Positions 45,176-54,054 of a DNA stretch of 64,000 nt are shown piece after piece. The DNA comes from Clostridium sp. OF03-18AA (lineage in GTDB: Bacteria > Bacillota > Clostridia > Lachnospirales > Lachnospiraceae). The notes beneath the pieces are model-generated. The model was not told the origin of the DNA. It saw nothing but the letters and a program-made list of their open reading frames with translations, and searched no databases. Each line of letters opens with the position of its first letter. The first letter of the stretch is position 1. The DNA is taken from contig NZ_QUEP01000003.1 of NCBI RefSeq assembly GCF_003478035.1, forward strand, positions 248,001-312,000, in the 5' to 3' direction. Made by a program: the position numbers and the translations under genes.

Positions 45176-45922
45176 TTATTTCAGTAATGACGCAAAGTAC
45201 ATAAAGATACGGTCCTGATCCAATGTTCCCTTGATCGGATCTCTGTGCATCAGCTCCGGATGCCACTGTACCATAATGATCGGCAGCTCCTTATGTATCA
45301 TTCCTTCTATAATACAGGTTCTCTTGCACTCTATCTCCAGGTTCTCATCATTTTCGATCTTTTCCAGCCATTCTTTTTTCTGCTCCAGGCTAAGCTTTCC
45401 CGAAAGCCATACCTGACCGATCTTAAATCCTTTTCCCAGTTTTTTTACAGCCTGATGATGAGCAGAATTGACGATTCCGGTATCACCGTAGATGATCGCG
45501 AATGGAGTTCCTGAAATGCAGACCGTATCATGCAGCTTATTCTCGTTCGGAACATATTTATGCATAGTTCCATTCTCCAGATCCTGGATCAATGTTCCCC
45601 CAAAATAAACATTAACCAACTGCATTCCTCTGCAGATCGCCAGGATCGGCTTCTTTGCTTTTACCGCAGCGTCGATCATTGCCATCTGCTCATCATCCAG
45701 CGTTCTGTCGAGGTTCATGCTGCCCTGATTCTCTTCCCCATAAAGCTCAGGATCAACATCCGGCAGACCTCCCGGAAATATCACTCCGTCGCAGTCTTCA
45801 ATGTCCTTCGGATCAAGCGTGATGGACAACTCCACGTTCAGATCCTTCATGGCATCCTGAGTTCCTTCATACAAACCGTATTCATCAATACCACGCTCAA
45901 CATACAACACCTTTTTCTTCAC
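45176..45922 (-). CDS. Class I glutamine amidotransferase-like hydrolase (peptidase C26, PuuD-like)
   Basis: 248 residues. Nucleophile cysteine in PILAICRGMQLVNVYFGG, then AHHQAVKKLGKGF and the His/Glu pair in MVQWHPELM. These features match gamma-glutamyl-GABA hydrolase and relatives that cut gamma-glutamyl amides in the cytoplasm. GTG start at 45922 with AGGAGGTAAAG upstream. First gene of a two-gene operon with an AGCS symporter. Confidence 0.87.
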   Translation of the reverse strand: MKKKVLYVERGIDEYGLYEGTQDAMKDLNVELSITLDPKDIEDCDGVIFPGGLPDVDPELYGEENQGSMNLDRTLDDEQMAMIDAAVKAKKPILAICRGMQLVNVYFGGTLIQDLENGTMHKYVPNENKLHDTVCISGTPFAIIYGDTGIVNSAHHQAVKKLGKGFKIGQVWLSGKLSLEQKKEWLEKIENDENLEIECKRTCIIEGMIHKELPIIMVQWHPELMHRDPIKGTLDQDRIFMYFASLLK

Positions 45923-46062
45923 ATCTTTACCTCCTGTTTATCTGATTCTGCCTGAGTCCGTATCCCATGACTACGGTCAAAAGATACGAATCTTCGCCAG
46001 ATCATTGTACTATTTCCATTTTGCCGCTGTGCAAAATCATGTAAAACATTACGTTTTCATCA

Positions 46063-46091
46063 TTGACAGGTAAAAAAACTATAGGTATAAT
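46063..46091 (+). promoter_or_regulatory. Promoter of tRNA-Gly
   Basis: Perfect consensus TTGACA (46063-46068), 17-nt spacer, TATAAT (46086-46091), 30 nt before the tRNA. Confidence 0.85.
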
Positions 46092-46120
46092 AGAAACATC
46101 TCTTAAAGCAATTTCATTTC

Positions 46121-46192
46121 GCACGAGTGGCTCAGTGGTGGAGTATCGCCTTGCCAAGGCGAGGGTCGCGGGTTCGAATCCCGTCTCGTGCT
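46121..46192 (+). tRNA. tRNA-Gly (anticodon GCC)
   Basis: Acceptor GCACGAG/CTCGTGC, discriminator T, anticodon stem with loop TTGCCAA giving GCC, T-arm GCGGG-TTCGAAT-CCCGT. 72 nt, no encoded CCA. Own promoter and terminator. Confidence 0.95.
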
Positions 46193-46203
46193 CTCGTTAT
46201 GTA

Positions 46204-46236
46204 CCCCGGAATCTTATAACAGGTTCCGGGGTTTTT
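46204..46236 (+). terminator. Terminator of tRNA-Gly
   Basis: CCCCGGAATC, 8-nt loop, GGTTCCGGGG, then TTTTT. Confidence 0.88.
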
Positions 46237-46271
46237 AGATATAAAAGAAGTAATCTTCCGATATGAAATGC

Positions 46272-47456
46272 TTATTTGTTCCTGCGAAGCTTCTCAACAA
46301 ACTCTTTCAATCTCTTACATCCCTCAACGACATTCTCATAGCTATTCGCGAAGGACATCCGGACATAATGATCACCTTCCGTCCCGAATACATCGCCCGG
46401 AACAAGGGCAACTTTTGCGTTCTCAAGGAGCAGCGGTGCGAATTCCTGCCCGGTCATGCCGAGTTTTTCAATGTTGATGAAGATATAGAATGCACCTTTC
46501 GGACAGCGGCAGCTTAAGCCGTCGATCTCATTGATGGCTTTGACTGCGTAGTCGCGGCGTCTCTGATACTCTTTGACCATGTCGGTGACTTCGTTTTTCT
46601 CTTCTTTGAGGGCAACGACGCCTGCTTTCTGTACGAAGGAAGTTGCGCATGTGACCACATGCTGATGAAGCTTGTTGACGGTCTTAACAATCTCCTCATT
46701 GCATGCAGCATATCCGAGTCTCCATCCGGTCATGGAATACGCCTTTGAGAAGCCATTCAATGTGATGGTACGCTCTTTCATTCCCGGAAGGGAAGCGATG
46801 CTGATGTGCTTTGCATCATCATATAGCAGTCTCTCGTAAACCTCATCGGAGATGACCATGATGTCGTTCTTCACTGCGATTTCCGCCAGTTCCTTTAAGA
46901 CATTCTCAGCGAGAACACCTCCGGTCGGGTTGCTCGGTGTGATGAGGACCATGGCTTTTGTTCTCGGAGTTACCTTTGCGCGGATCTCATCGAGATCGAT
47001 CTGGTAATCATTCTCTTCCTTTAATGTATAGGTGATCGGTGTTGCGCCGAGAAGCTTCGGTACATTTAAGTAGTTTAACCAGCCTGGATTCGGAACGAGA
47101 ATTTCATCGCCCTCATCGAGAATCGCTGTCATTACATCGAAGACAGCCTCGGAAAGACCAACGCTGACGATGATCTCGGACGGCTTGTAGTCGACATTAT
47201 TCTGAGTCTTTAATTTCCAAGCGATCGCCTCGCGGAGCTCCATGGTACCGAAATTGGAGGTGTAGAAAACGTCACCTTTCTCGATATCGGCGATGCAGGC
47301 TTTTTTGATATATTCCGGTGTGTCAAAATCCGGACGACCAAGTTCAAAGTGGATCACGGTCTCACCGGCACGCTCCATTGCAAGCGCTTTTTCGTTTACT
47401 TTTCTGATTCCGGACGGAGCGAGCTCGTCCATTCTTTTTGCAAATAATTTATCCAT
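46272..47456 (-). CDS. Class I/II pyridoxal-phosphate aminotransferase
   Basis: 394 residues. PLP lysine in NGFSKAYSMTGWRLGY, substrate loop ITPSNPTGGVL, and the N-terminal FELGRPDFDTPEYIKKA typical of AspC/PatA-type (subgroup I-gamma) enzymes. Transfers amino groups between an amino acid and a 2-oxo acid. Start ATG at 47456; a GTG at 47459 is equally placed. Last gene of the LysR-FAH-SDR-aminotransferase series, so it may feed an amino acid into that pathway; substrate unknown. Confidence 0.88.
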   Translation of the reverse strand: MDKLFAKRMDELAPSGIRKVNEKALAMERAGETVIHFELGRPDFDTPEYIKKACIADIEKGDVFYTSNFGTMELREAIAWKLKTQNNVDYKPSEIIVSVGLSEAVFDVMTAILDEGDEILVPNPGWLNYLNVPKLLGATPITYTLKEENDYQIDLDEIRAKVTPRTKAMVLITPSNPTGGVLAENVLKELAEIAVKNDIMVISDEVYERLLYDDAKHISIASLPGMKERTITLNGFSKAYSMTGWRLGYAACNEEIVKTVNKLHQHVVTCATSFVQKAGVVALKEEKNEVTDMVKEYQRRRDYAVKAINEIDGLSCRCPKGAFYIFINIEKLGMTGQEFAPLLLENAKVALVPGDVFGTEGDHYVRMSFANSYENVVEGCKRLKEFVEKLRRNK

Positions 47457-47575
47457 CACTAAAGTTCCTTTCTGCTTTACGCTTCCCAGTCCAGAAGGAG
47501 CGACCTGATATTGGCTGTTTCAATCCGTATTGCCCCGCTGTTTTCACACGCAGCGGGACAATACATGTTTTCTGA

Positions 47576-48370
47576 TTAATATGCGGTCGTCATAGCGCCG
47601 TCTAAGAGGATCGTCTGGCCAGATACATATGTGTTTGCCTCAGAGCAGAGCCATGTTGCGAGACGACCGTACTCGTCGATAGTGCCGTAGCGCGCCATCG
47701 GGAATTTCTTAAGGTCCTCTTTTTCATAGTCGGATACGCTGATTCCGGCTTTGTCCGCGCGCATCTTATTTAAGCTCTCGATTCTTGCTGTGCCGATACG
47801 ACCAGGTCCGATGACATTGATCAGGATGTTGTCCTTGCCGACTTCTCTTGCAAGTGTCTTGCTCATGCCGACAACGCCCATTCTCATGGTGTTGGAAAGG
47901 ATCAGGTTGTCGAGGCAGTCCTTAACAGAAGAGGATGTAGAGTTTACGATACGGCCACCGCCGAGACGTTTCATGGACGGGAGTACCGCACGGATGGTTC
48001 TTACATAGGAAAGGAGACACATATTGAAAGCGCCTGTCCATGCTGCGTCATCAAAGTTCTCGAACGGTCCCGGCTTCGGACCCGGGCACATATTTACTAA
48101 AGCGTAGATGTCGCCGAGAGTATCGACCGTATGTTTTACAAGTGCGTCAATGTCTTCCGGTTTATTCACATCGCAGAGGAATGTTTCCGGTCTATTTCCG
48201 GTCTCTTTCTCGATCTCAGCCTGCGCCTCGAGGAGCTGATCCTTAAACGGTTCAGCGGTGCAGATCATAACCTTTGCGCCCTCACGCGCCATCTCTGTTG
48301 CGATTCCTTTTCCAAGTCCTGCTGCAGATGCCATGCAAAGAACAACTTTATCTTTTAAACCTAAATCCAT
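47576..48370 (-). CDS. Atypical short-chain dehydrogenase/reductase lacking the YxxxK pair
   Basis: 264 residues, Rossmann fold, with GxGxxG-like AAGLGKGIA near the N-terminus and C-terminal VSGQTILLDGAM as in SDRs. The catalytic region reads NSTSSSVKDCLDNLILSN then TMRMGVVGMSKTLAREVG: the serine is present, but the tyrosine-x-x-x-lysine is replaced by leucine/serine and SNxxR. This replacement is known in a distinct SDR subgroup. ATG at 48370 with GGAGG upstream. Middle gene between FAH and aminotransferase genes. Confidence 0.82.
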   Translation of the reverse strand: MDLGLKDKVVLCMASAAGLGKGIATEMAREGAKVMICTAEPFKDQLLEAQAEIEKETGNRPETFLCDVNKPEDIDALVKHTVDTLGDIYALVNMCPGPKPGPFENFDDAAWTGAFNMCLLSYVRTIRAVLPSMKRLGGGRIVNSTSSSVKDCLDNLILSNTMRMGVVGMSKTLAREVGKDNILINVIGPGRIGTARIESLNKMRADKAGISVSDYEKEDLKKFPMARYGTIDEYGRLATWLCSEANTYVSGQTILLDGAMTTAY

Positions 48371-48495
48371 GATAGATACCTCCAATTTAAATGTTTTGAA
48401 ACTGGTAACTGTTTATCTCTTCACAGCTATCCGGGATCAAATTATTGTTTTAATTATTTGAATTGTTTGATTAAAATACAGTAATTGAATAAGTT

Positions 48496-49419
48496 CTATT
48501 TCTCCGGATGCTTTTTCAAGTCAACGACCGGGTTCACAAGCGGTGCCATCTCAAATCCGTCCGGTCCCTGGATGCGGCATTCCGCTATGTCGCCGTCCTG
48601 AATGTGGAATGCTCTCGGTGTTCCGGTGGAAAGGATGTCTCCTGCGTACCAGCCCTGAATACTGCTGTGCAGGGACACGAGGCGTGCCGGGCGGTGTGTC
48701 ATATTCGCAACTACGTTTTCCGCGTGAACCTCGCCATTGTGGATACTCTGTACATTTAATTTCAGCACATCCGGAACCTCATCCGGTGTTACGAGCTGCG
48801 GTCCAAAGGAGAAGAAGGTCGGGAAGTTCTTGACGATGCAGAGGTATCTCGGATTTCCTGTCACATAATCATTTCCCTTTAAGATGGACTCCTCTGTCAT
48901 GTCGAGGATCGTTGTGTATCCGACGATGGCATCCTGCCAGTTCTCCTCGGAAACGTCTCTGCAATCCTTTCCCATGATGATTCCAAGCTCTGCCTCAGCG
49001 GTCGTCTTCTGCGCTTCTTTTAACTTCGGAAGCAGGATCTCGTCCCCAGGTCCGATCAGGGTATCTGCCATCTTGAAGAAGCTTCCCGGGAATCCCTTCG
49101 GCGCTGCGGATCCGATGTCTCCCGCATGATCCACATAGTTAAGACCGATTCCAAAGATACGTTTCGGGTTGCGGTAAAGCGGACCATATACAACATCTGC
49201 GTTCGGGACAAGACCTGCAATGTTCTCAAGCTCTTCCTTTCCGCCCTCGTTATACCATTTTGTTAAGCCCGGGATCTGCTGTTTCTGGATCAGGCTCATC
49301 ATGTCTTCCGCCCATGCAGTTCCCTTTGCGGCGTTCAGCGCCTTGATCGGAAGAATACCGCGATTTAATACGATACCGGCTTTTTCTGTTCCGTTTACCT
49401 TGATAGTTGCTAATCTCAT
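48496..49419 (-). CDS. Fumarylacetoacetate hydrolase (FAH) family protein
   Basis: 307 residues. Metal-binding and catalytic pattern of the family: IFGIGLNYVDHAGDIG, PGSFFKMADTLIGPGDEILL, AEAELGIIMGKDC, and GTPRAFHIQDGDIAECRIQG at the C-terminus. FAH proteins hydrolyse C-C bonds of acylpyruvates and 2,4-diketo acids, decarboxylate oxaloacetate or isomerise muconates. GGAGGA precedes the ATG. First gene downstream of a LysR regulator gene on the same strand. Confidence 0.88.
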   Translation of the reverse strand: MRLATIKVNGTEKAGIVLNRGILPIKALNAAKGTAWAEDMMSLIQKQQIPGLTKWYNEGGKEELENIAGLVPNADVVYGPLYRNPKRIFGIGLNYVDHAGDIGSAAPKGFPGSFFKMADTLIGPGDEILLPKLKEAQKTTAEAELGIIMGKDCRDVSEENWQDAIVGYTTILDMTEESILKGNDYVTGNPRYLCIVKNFPTFFSFGPQLVTPDEVPDVLKLNVQSIHNGEVHAENVVANMTHRPARLVSLHSSIQGWYAGDILSTGTPRAFHIQDGDIAECRIQGPDGFEMAPLVNPVVDLKKHPEK

Positions 49420-49613
49420 GCTGAATCCTCCTTATACTGTGACTTCTTTGTGGTTCCCGCTTCATGCGGAGCTTCTGTTCTGACGCATCCGACCTCTGTG
49501 CGGTAACTCTTTATGTACCTTGCTTGTTTCTGACATTACTGTAACATCTATGAGAAAAGATTTCCAACTCGCTTTCAGATATGGATGTATAAGCAAATGC
49601 TTATAGGGGATAA

Positions 49614-49651
49614 ACGAAAAGCGCCCGGAACAGAATTCTGTTCCAGACGCT
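49614..49651 (-). terminator. Terminator of the LysR gene
   Basis: GCGCCCGGAACAG-AATT-CTGTTCCAGACGC hairpin with flanking AAAAG/CTTTTC. U-run on the minus strand is short. Confidence 0.65.
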
Positions 49652-49703
49652 TTTCGCCTGATACTATATATTTTGACAGATACGCAGTCGGTATCCATCC
49701 ACG

Positions 49704-50660
49704 TTATTTCTTCGCAAGCATTAGATATTTAATAAAGTCATCCACCGTCGGTCCAACGCCGGGATAGCGCTTCATTGTCAGCAGAATTGCCCTCTTCGCC
49801 AGAGGATCCCCGAGCTTATAATAACACAGCTTTTCGGTATTCTCCGTGTATTTTAAAAGCCCATCCCGGAAGAAAATAATACCGGTCTGTCCACTTCTCG
49901 CCACGTTATAGGCTGTCTGAAGCTGATCGAAGGACATCACGACGTTTGGCTCAAATCCCGAATGCGCACAGATATCCATACTCCTGCGATAGGCATCGTG
50001 ATGTTTTTTGAGCATCAAAAACGGTTCCTTCGCGACGAGGGAAAGATCAACAGCCGGTACCGAATCATCCAGAAAACTTCTGTTTAAGATCGCCTCTCTC
50101 GAGATCTGATATTGTTTCATTCTGTCATTGACCTCAAAGGATGCCGGAACAGCCATTACCATATACTCATATCCCAGTGTCACACTCTCAAACATTTCCG
50201 GATCCAGCACCTCGACATCGATCGTGATATTGAACTGTCCGGAACGGAGACCTGCGTCCATGCCGGAGGCATCCGTCTCCGTCACATTGATCCTGCATTT
50301 CGGATTGAGCCGGTAGTAGCCACGGATGATATCCGGGAGAAGATAGGCGCAGAAATATCCGGAAGTTCCAATATTGATGATTCCCGTCCGGATTCCGGCA
50401 AGATCCGCAAAGTGATGTTCGATTTCATTCCTCAGCTCATAAATCTTTCTCGCCTGCTCAAGGTAATACTGCCCTGCCGGTGTCAATGCCACCGGCGTGA
50501 CGGCACGGTCAAAAAGCGGGATCCCGTAAAGGTCCTTTTCCAGCTTTTTGATCGCACCGCTGAGTGCTGGCTGGGACACATAAAGCTTTTGGGCTGCCTT
50601 CGAAAAGCTGCCCTCTTTGGCGATCTCCATCACATATTCATATTCGCGCCTGCTGAACAT
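49704..50660 (-). CDS. LysR-family transcriptional regulator
   Basis: 318 residues. Winged helix at ~1-60 (EGSFSKAAQKLYVSQPALSGAIKKLE is the HTH), then a periplasmic-binding-protein-like effector domain (TGIINIGTSGYFCAYLLPDI). The ATG at 50660 has AAGGGGTGA upstream; the longer frame from 50729 adds residues not seen in the family. Probably controls the FAH-SDR-aminotransferase genes that follow on the same strand, although a terminator stands between, so they are separate transcripts. Confidence 0.9.
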   Translation of the reverse strand: MFSRREYEYVMEIAKEGSFSKAAQKLYVSQPALSGAIKKLEKDLYGIPLFDRAVTPVALTPAGQYYLEQARKIYELRNEIEHHFADLAGIRTGIINIGTSGYFCAYLLPDIIRGYYRLNPKCRINVTETDASGMDAGLRSGQFNITIDVEVLDPEMFESVTLGYEYMVMAVPASFEVNDRMKQYQISREAILNRSFLDDSVPAVDLSLVAKEPFLMLKKHHDAYRRSMDICAHSGFEPNVVMSFDQLQTAYNVARSGQTGIIFFRDGLLKYTENTEKLCYYKLGDPLAKRAILLTMKRYPGVGPTVDDFIKYLMLAKK

Positions 50661-50737
50661 GCCGCATTCACCCCTTGTTTCTATCTGGTGGTTTCCTGTA
50701 TCTGCCAGTGCCATTGCCAATGCGCGCAAAGATTTCC

Positions 50738-52570
50738 CTAGTGCCCATCTCCCGGAAATCCTGCAATATTTCCAATGGCTTCCGTCGGTGCAGCTGCGGT
50801 TGTTTCATCACCCGGGCCGTTTGGCGCGGCTGCCGTCGTTGCTTCTGTCTCCGGTGCAGCCGTCGTCGCTGCCTCAGTCGCTGCCGCTGTCGTCGATGCA
50901 GCCGTTGTCTCACTGTGTGTGCCCTTCGTCTCAGATCCACCGGTGGATGCCGCTGTTGTCGATGTGCCGGAAGAACCGGCTGCGGTTGTCGCAGCGGCAG
51001 AGCTCTCCGGCGCGACGCTCTCGCCCGGAACGTATCCGTCCGGCATTCCGTCTACGGCTGCGGCGGACGTGGACTCAACGGCCGTCGTCTCATCCGGTGA
51101 AACCTTCACGGTTCCCGTATTTCTGCGGATCACAGCTGCATGTCCCTTGTAGGTTTTCGCGTGATCTTCTGTCTTCTCGATAACGGTTCCGTTCTTTGAA
51201 ACGATCTTATAGGTAACCCAGCGGCTGCCGTTCGTCGCTGCCTTCTGTGTCACCTCGGTGCCCGGATCCAGCGTCGGGTCTTCCACATAGGTCGGCTCCG
51301 GCGGCGGAAGCTCATCCGTCTTCTCAGACTCCAGACTCCAGGTGATTCCCTCTTCCAGAACCGGTACTCCGTAGAAGGAGACCGTCATCTTCCGGTTGCT
51401 GTAGTTCGCGCGGATACCGATCGCTGCCTTTGACGTATTGATAAACCGGAAATCCGGAATATCCCAGCTGATCGCCGCATCCTGCCCCGGAGTTACGTAG
51501 TTCGGCTCAAAGGTATGGGATCTTCGGAACGTGATCTGCATACCGGACTGGAATGCCACACGGTACATCGTCGAAGATACCTGGCATACACCACCGCCCG
51601 GTTCCTGTACGACCTCGCCTCCACTGTAGGCAGCCGCTTCCTGATATCCCTTTTCCGCCGTGCGCTGTCCTACAACCTTATTAAAGGAAAATTCCTCACC
51701 CGGCCGCACGATGGTTCCGTTGATAGCTCTGGCCGCAAGCTTTACGTTTGTATTTCTCTTCTCGTTGGCGGTCGTCTCCGTCGTAAACGTAGAAAGAGTC
51801 TTATACTGCTCCTTCGCGTTCGCTGCGGAAAGCTCCGGCTGGCTCTCATTGACCTCAGCCTGTATCACGGCGTCATAGTTTCCGCTTGTCGCAGCCTCCA
51901 CGAGGTCCTTTATAAGCTTCTCCTGGTTCACAGCCTTGCCCGGAGCTCCGTCCGCAAACAGGAACTTATCCGTCGCAGCGTCATACTCGGAGATCGAGCC
52001 GTTCTTTGCCTTCACATCCCACTTCGCCGCCGCGTCCGCTGCTGCCTCTGCCGCTGCGGACTGCAGATCTTCAGAATCTTCCACCGAGAATGTATATTCT
52101 CCGCCATTCTTGTCAGCAGAAATCCCGTCCAAAAAGGCATCCAGCTCCGTGTCGATCATATTGTCCGCGTCCACGCTCTCCCCGTTGTAAGAGATCTTCA
52201 CATTCCACGGAAACTTCGCCTCGATGGCAGCTTTCGCCTCGCTCTTTGTCATTCCCTTTAAAGAAATCCCGTTGACGCTGATATCGGATGCCTGGAATGT
52301 GGATTCCTCCGCGACCGTATCCGTTGTCTTCTCTTTTCCATGCCCGAACAAGCCGGAAATAAGCCGGATCACTCCGATGATCAGGATCAGGCAGATGATC
52401 GCTCCGCCGATCATGATCCGTCGTCTTAAGATCTGTTTTCTCTTCCGCCTCTGCGCCCGGATCCAGGCCGGGGAATGCTGCCTGTACTCGTCTCTCTGGT
52501 CTCTCTGGGTTCTGGGATCTCTCTGGTCTCTCGGTCCCCTTGATCCCCTCTGGTCTCTCTCTCTGTTCAT
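50738..52570 (-). CDS. VanW-family membrane-anchored protein with long low-complexity tail
   Basis: 610 residues. Arg/Asp/Gln-rich cytoplasmic N-terminus with RDQRDPRTQRDQRDE-type repeats (1-45), one membrane helix (~52-72), peptidoglycan-binding-like repeats (~95-235), VanW domain (~255-385; RPGEEFSFNKVVGQRT, GGGVCQVSSTMYRVAFQS), a short beta domain, and from ~490 a Thr/Ala/Ser/Glu-rich tail. VanW proteins are found at the cell wall and linked to glycopeptide resistance clusters, but most are of unknown role. No vanHAX genes are near. The charged N-terminus is unusual. Confidence 0.88.
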   Translation of the reverse strand: MNRERDQRGSRGPRDQRDPRTQRDQRDEYRQHSPAWIRAQRRKRKQILRRRIMIGGAIICLILIIGVIRLISGLFGHGKEKTTDTVAEESTFQASDISVNGISLKGMTKSEAKAAIEAKFPWNVKISYNGESVDADNMIDTELDAFLDGISADKNGGEYTFSVEDSEDLQSAAAEAAADAAAKWDVKAKNGSISEYDAATDKFLFADGAPGKAVNQEKLIKDLVEAATSGNYDAVIQAEVNESQPELSAANAKEQYKTLSTFTTETTANEKRNTNVKLAARAINGTIVRPGEEFSFNKVVGQRTAEKGYQEAAAYSGGEVVQEPGGGVCQVSSTMYRVAFQSGMQITFRRSHTFEPNYVTPGQDAAISWDIPDFRFINTSKAAIGIRANYSNRKMTVSFYGVPVLEEGITWSLESEKTDELPPPEPTYVEDPTLDPGTEVTQKAATNGSRWVTYKIVSKNGTVIEKTEDHAKTYKGHAAVIRRNTGTVKVSPDETTAVESTSAAAVDGMPDGYVPGESVAPESSAAATTAAGSSGTSTTAASTGGSETKGTHSETTAASTTAAATEAATTAAPETEATTAAAPNGPGDETTAAAPTEAIGNIAGFPGDGH

Positions 52571-52619
52571 GTCTGTATTTTCCTTATTTTACTTTATCAG
52601 AATTTATCAGGATGCAACG

Positions 52620-52650
52620 ACAGGGTCCGCACCGAAATGGTGCCGAACCC
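52620..52650. terminator. Hairpin in the intergenic stretch before the VanW gene
   Basis: CAGGGT(C)CGCACC-GAAAT-GGTGC(CGA)ACCCTG. No U-run. The rest of 52571-53005 holds nothing firm; it should carry the VanW promoter and the 3' end of mntP. Confidence 0.4.
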
Positions 52651-53005
52651 TGATATGTATCGGTTATGATTATGTAATATCGTTCCAATTACGGTATTCT
52701 TACAAAATCTCATCTGTCTGTATCAGACAATTATTCATTATATCGGTACCGGAATGCCTTGTCAAGAACGCCGGACAACAAAAATTATGCCGATGCTCCG
52801 CATTCCGAATCGGCAAAATCCGCACTCCAACGGTATCATACGGAATTTTCAGTTCAGAAAATTCCTACCCGTGAAAAGTAACCTCTTAGTCCAAAAATGG
52901 ACCCCCGGAAGTTTTCTCTCCCAAAGATCTATTTTTTCAACTTCTTTATCTGTTCCGGTCCTCTCCTGCTGCCGTTTTTTCGTGATCCGGCCGCGCTTTT
53001 CAGGC

Positions 53006-53569
53006 TCAGCCAAGGAATCCAAGATGCTCCAGCAAAATCTTGATCCCCATGAGGACCAGGATCAGTCCGCCGACAAACTCTGCCTTCGACTTGTACTTCA
53101 TTCCGAATACATTACCGACCTTCACGCCGATCGCCGACAGGATAAATGTCGTACATCCGATGAAGGTCACTGCCCAGACGATGTTTACATGTAAAAACGC
53201 AAATGTCACGCCGACCGCAAGCGCATCGATGCTGGTCGCCACCGCCAGGGCTAACATCGTCTTCACGTCAAAGCTGGCGTTCAGTTCTTCGTCCTCATCC
53301 TCTCTGGATTCCTTGATCATATTGATTCCGATGATCCCGAGAAGAACAAATGCGATCCAGTGGTCGATCTGTGTGATCATGGACTCAAACTGGCTTCCGA
53401 GAAGGTAGCCGATCGTCGGCATCAGAGCCTGGAATCCGCCAAAATATGCACCGCAGATCAGCGCGTGCTTCGGTTCCATCTTTTTTACCGACAAGCCCTT
53501 ACAGACAGACACCGCGAACGCATCCATCGACAGTCCTACAGCAAGGATAAAAAGCTCTAAAAGTCCCAT
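53006..53569 (-). CDS. mntP: Manganese efflux pump MntP
   Basis: 187 residues, six membrane helices in two repeats. [18 protein letters not shown] in helix 1 and [15 protein letters not shown] in helix 4 are the conserved Asp-containing motifs of MntP (YebN). Exports Mn2+. AGGAGGAAC precedes the ATG. No yybP-ykoY manganese riboswitch was found in the 350 bp upstream, which is where many mntP genes have one. Confidence 0.93.
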   Translation of the reverse strand: MGLLELFILAVGLSMDAFAVSVCKGLSVKKMEPKHALICGAYFGGFQALMPTIGYLLGSQFESMITQIDHWIAFVLLGIIGINMIKESREDEDEELNASFDVKTMLALAVATSIDALAVGVTFAFLHVNIVWAVTFIGCTTFILSAIGVKVGNVFGMKYKSKAEFVGGLILVLMGIKILLEHLGFLG

Positions 53570-53634
53570 AAGTCATGTTCCTCCTAAAAATTGCTTATTT
53601 TTTCTGATAAAAAGGAATCCGCTTTCCGGTTTCC

Positions 53635-53702
53635 CGCGCCGAGCACGCTTTCCTGTGCGATCCTTCCGCCTCGCACATTGCGCATCTCAGGCACGCAGTG
53701 CC
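53635..53702. repeat. Dispersed element A, degenerate copy 2
   Basis: CGCGCCGAGCACGC at the start and GCGCATCTCAGGCACGCAGTGCC at the end match element A in shortened form (first 20: GCGCATCTCAGGCACGCAGT). Followed by hairpin H. Confidence 0.6.
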
Positions 53703-53750
53703 TTTTTGTTTAACAGAACGTTCCATCGGGATTTCCTCTTAAACAAAAAA
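53703..53750. repeat. Hairpin H, copy 1
   Basis: TTTTTGTTTAACAG ... CTCTTAAACAAAAAA around ACGTTCCATCGGGATTTC. Imperfect version of the hairpin at 57259-57306. It follows element A in all three places. Confidence 0.75.
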
Positions 53751-53787
53751 AGAGACTCTCTCTGTCATTTTCGACAGATAAGTCTCA
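53751..53787 (-). terminator. Terminator of the downstream-transcribed tRNA-Leu unit
   Basis: Minus strand GAGACT(TATCT)GTCG-AAAA-TGAC(AGAGAG)AGTCTC followed by TTTTTTT, about 140 nt after the tRNA. Confidence 0.8.
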
Positions 53788-53929
53788 TCATTTCAAGTAA
53801 AGCCAGGAACATTTCCAGTATGTTGACCTTACTGCGCTTTCCGGCGCCGACTACTCCCTTATTCTGGTAAGTCCGTAACTGTATTGTATCGTCACAGTTA
53901 CATGAGTATCTTTTTGTTCTACAGAAGAG

Positions 53930-54009
53930 TGCGGATGAAGGGATTTGAACCCCCACGGTTGCCCGCCAGCTCCTAAGGCTGGTGCGTCTGCCAGTTCCGC
54001 CACATCCGC
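53930..54009 (-). tRNA. tRNA-Leu (anticodon TAG), second copy
   Basis: Acceptor GCGGATG/CATCCGC, discriminator A, anticodon stem CCAGC/GCTGG with loop CTTAGGA giving TAG, variable arm, T-arm with TTCAAAT. 80 nt. Same anticodon as 7707-7789 but a different body. Confidence 0.94.
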
Positions 54010-54054
54010 GCATTCTCCGATAGACTCTCATTATAGCGTGTTTGAAAAGAATTG

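Noticed and set aside
50738..52570. Long plus-strand open frames rich in Ala/Val/Ser across the VanW gene
   Set aside because: They mirror the codon pattern of the Thr/Ala-rich minus-strand gene and lack ribosome sites and known domains.
53570..53640. yybP-ykoY manganese riboswitch before mntP
   Set aside because: Expected for this gene, but the conserved blocks are absent; the region carries element A and hairpin H instead.
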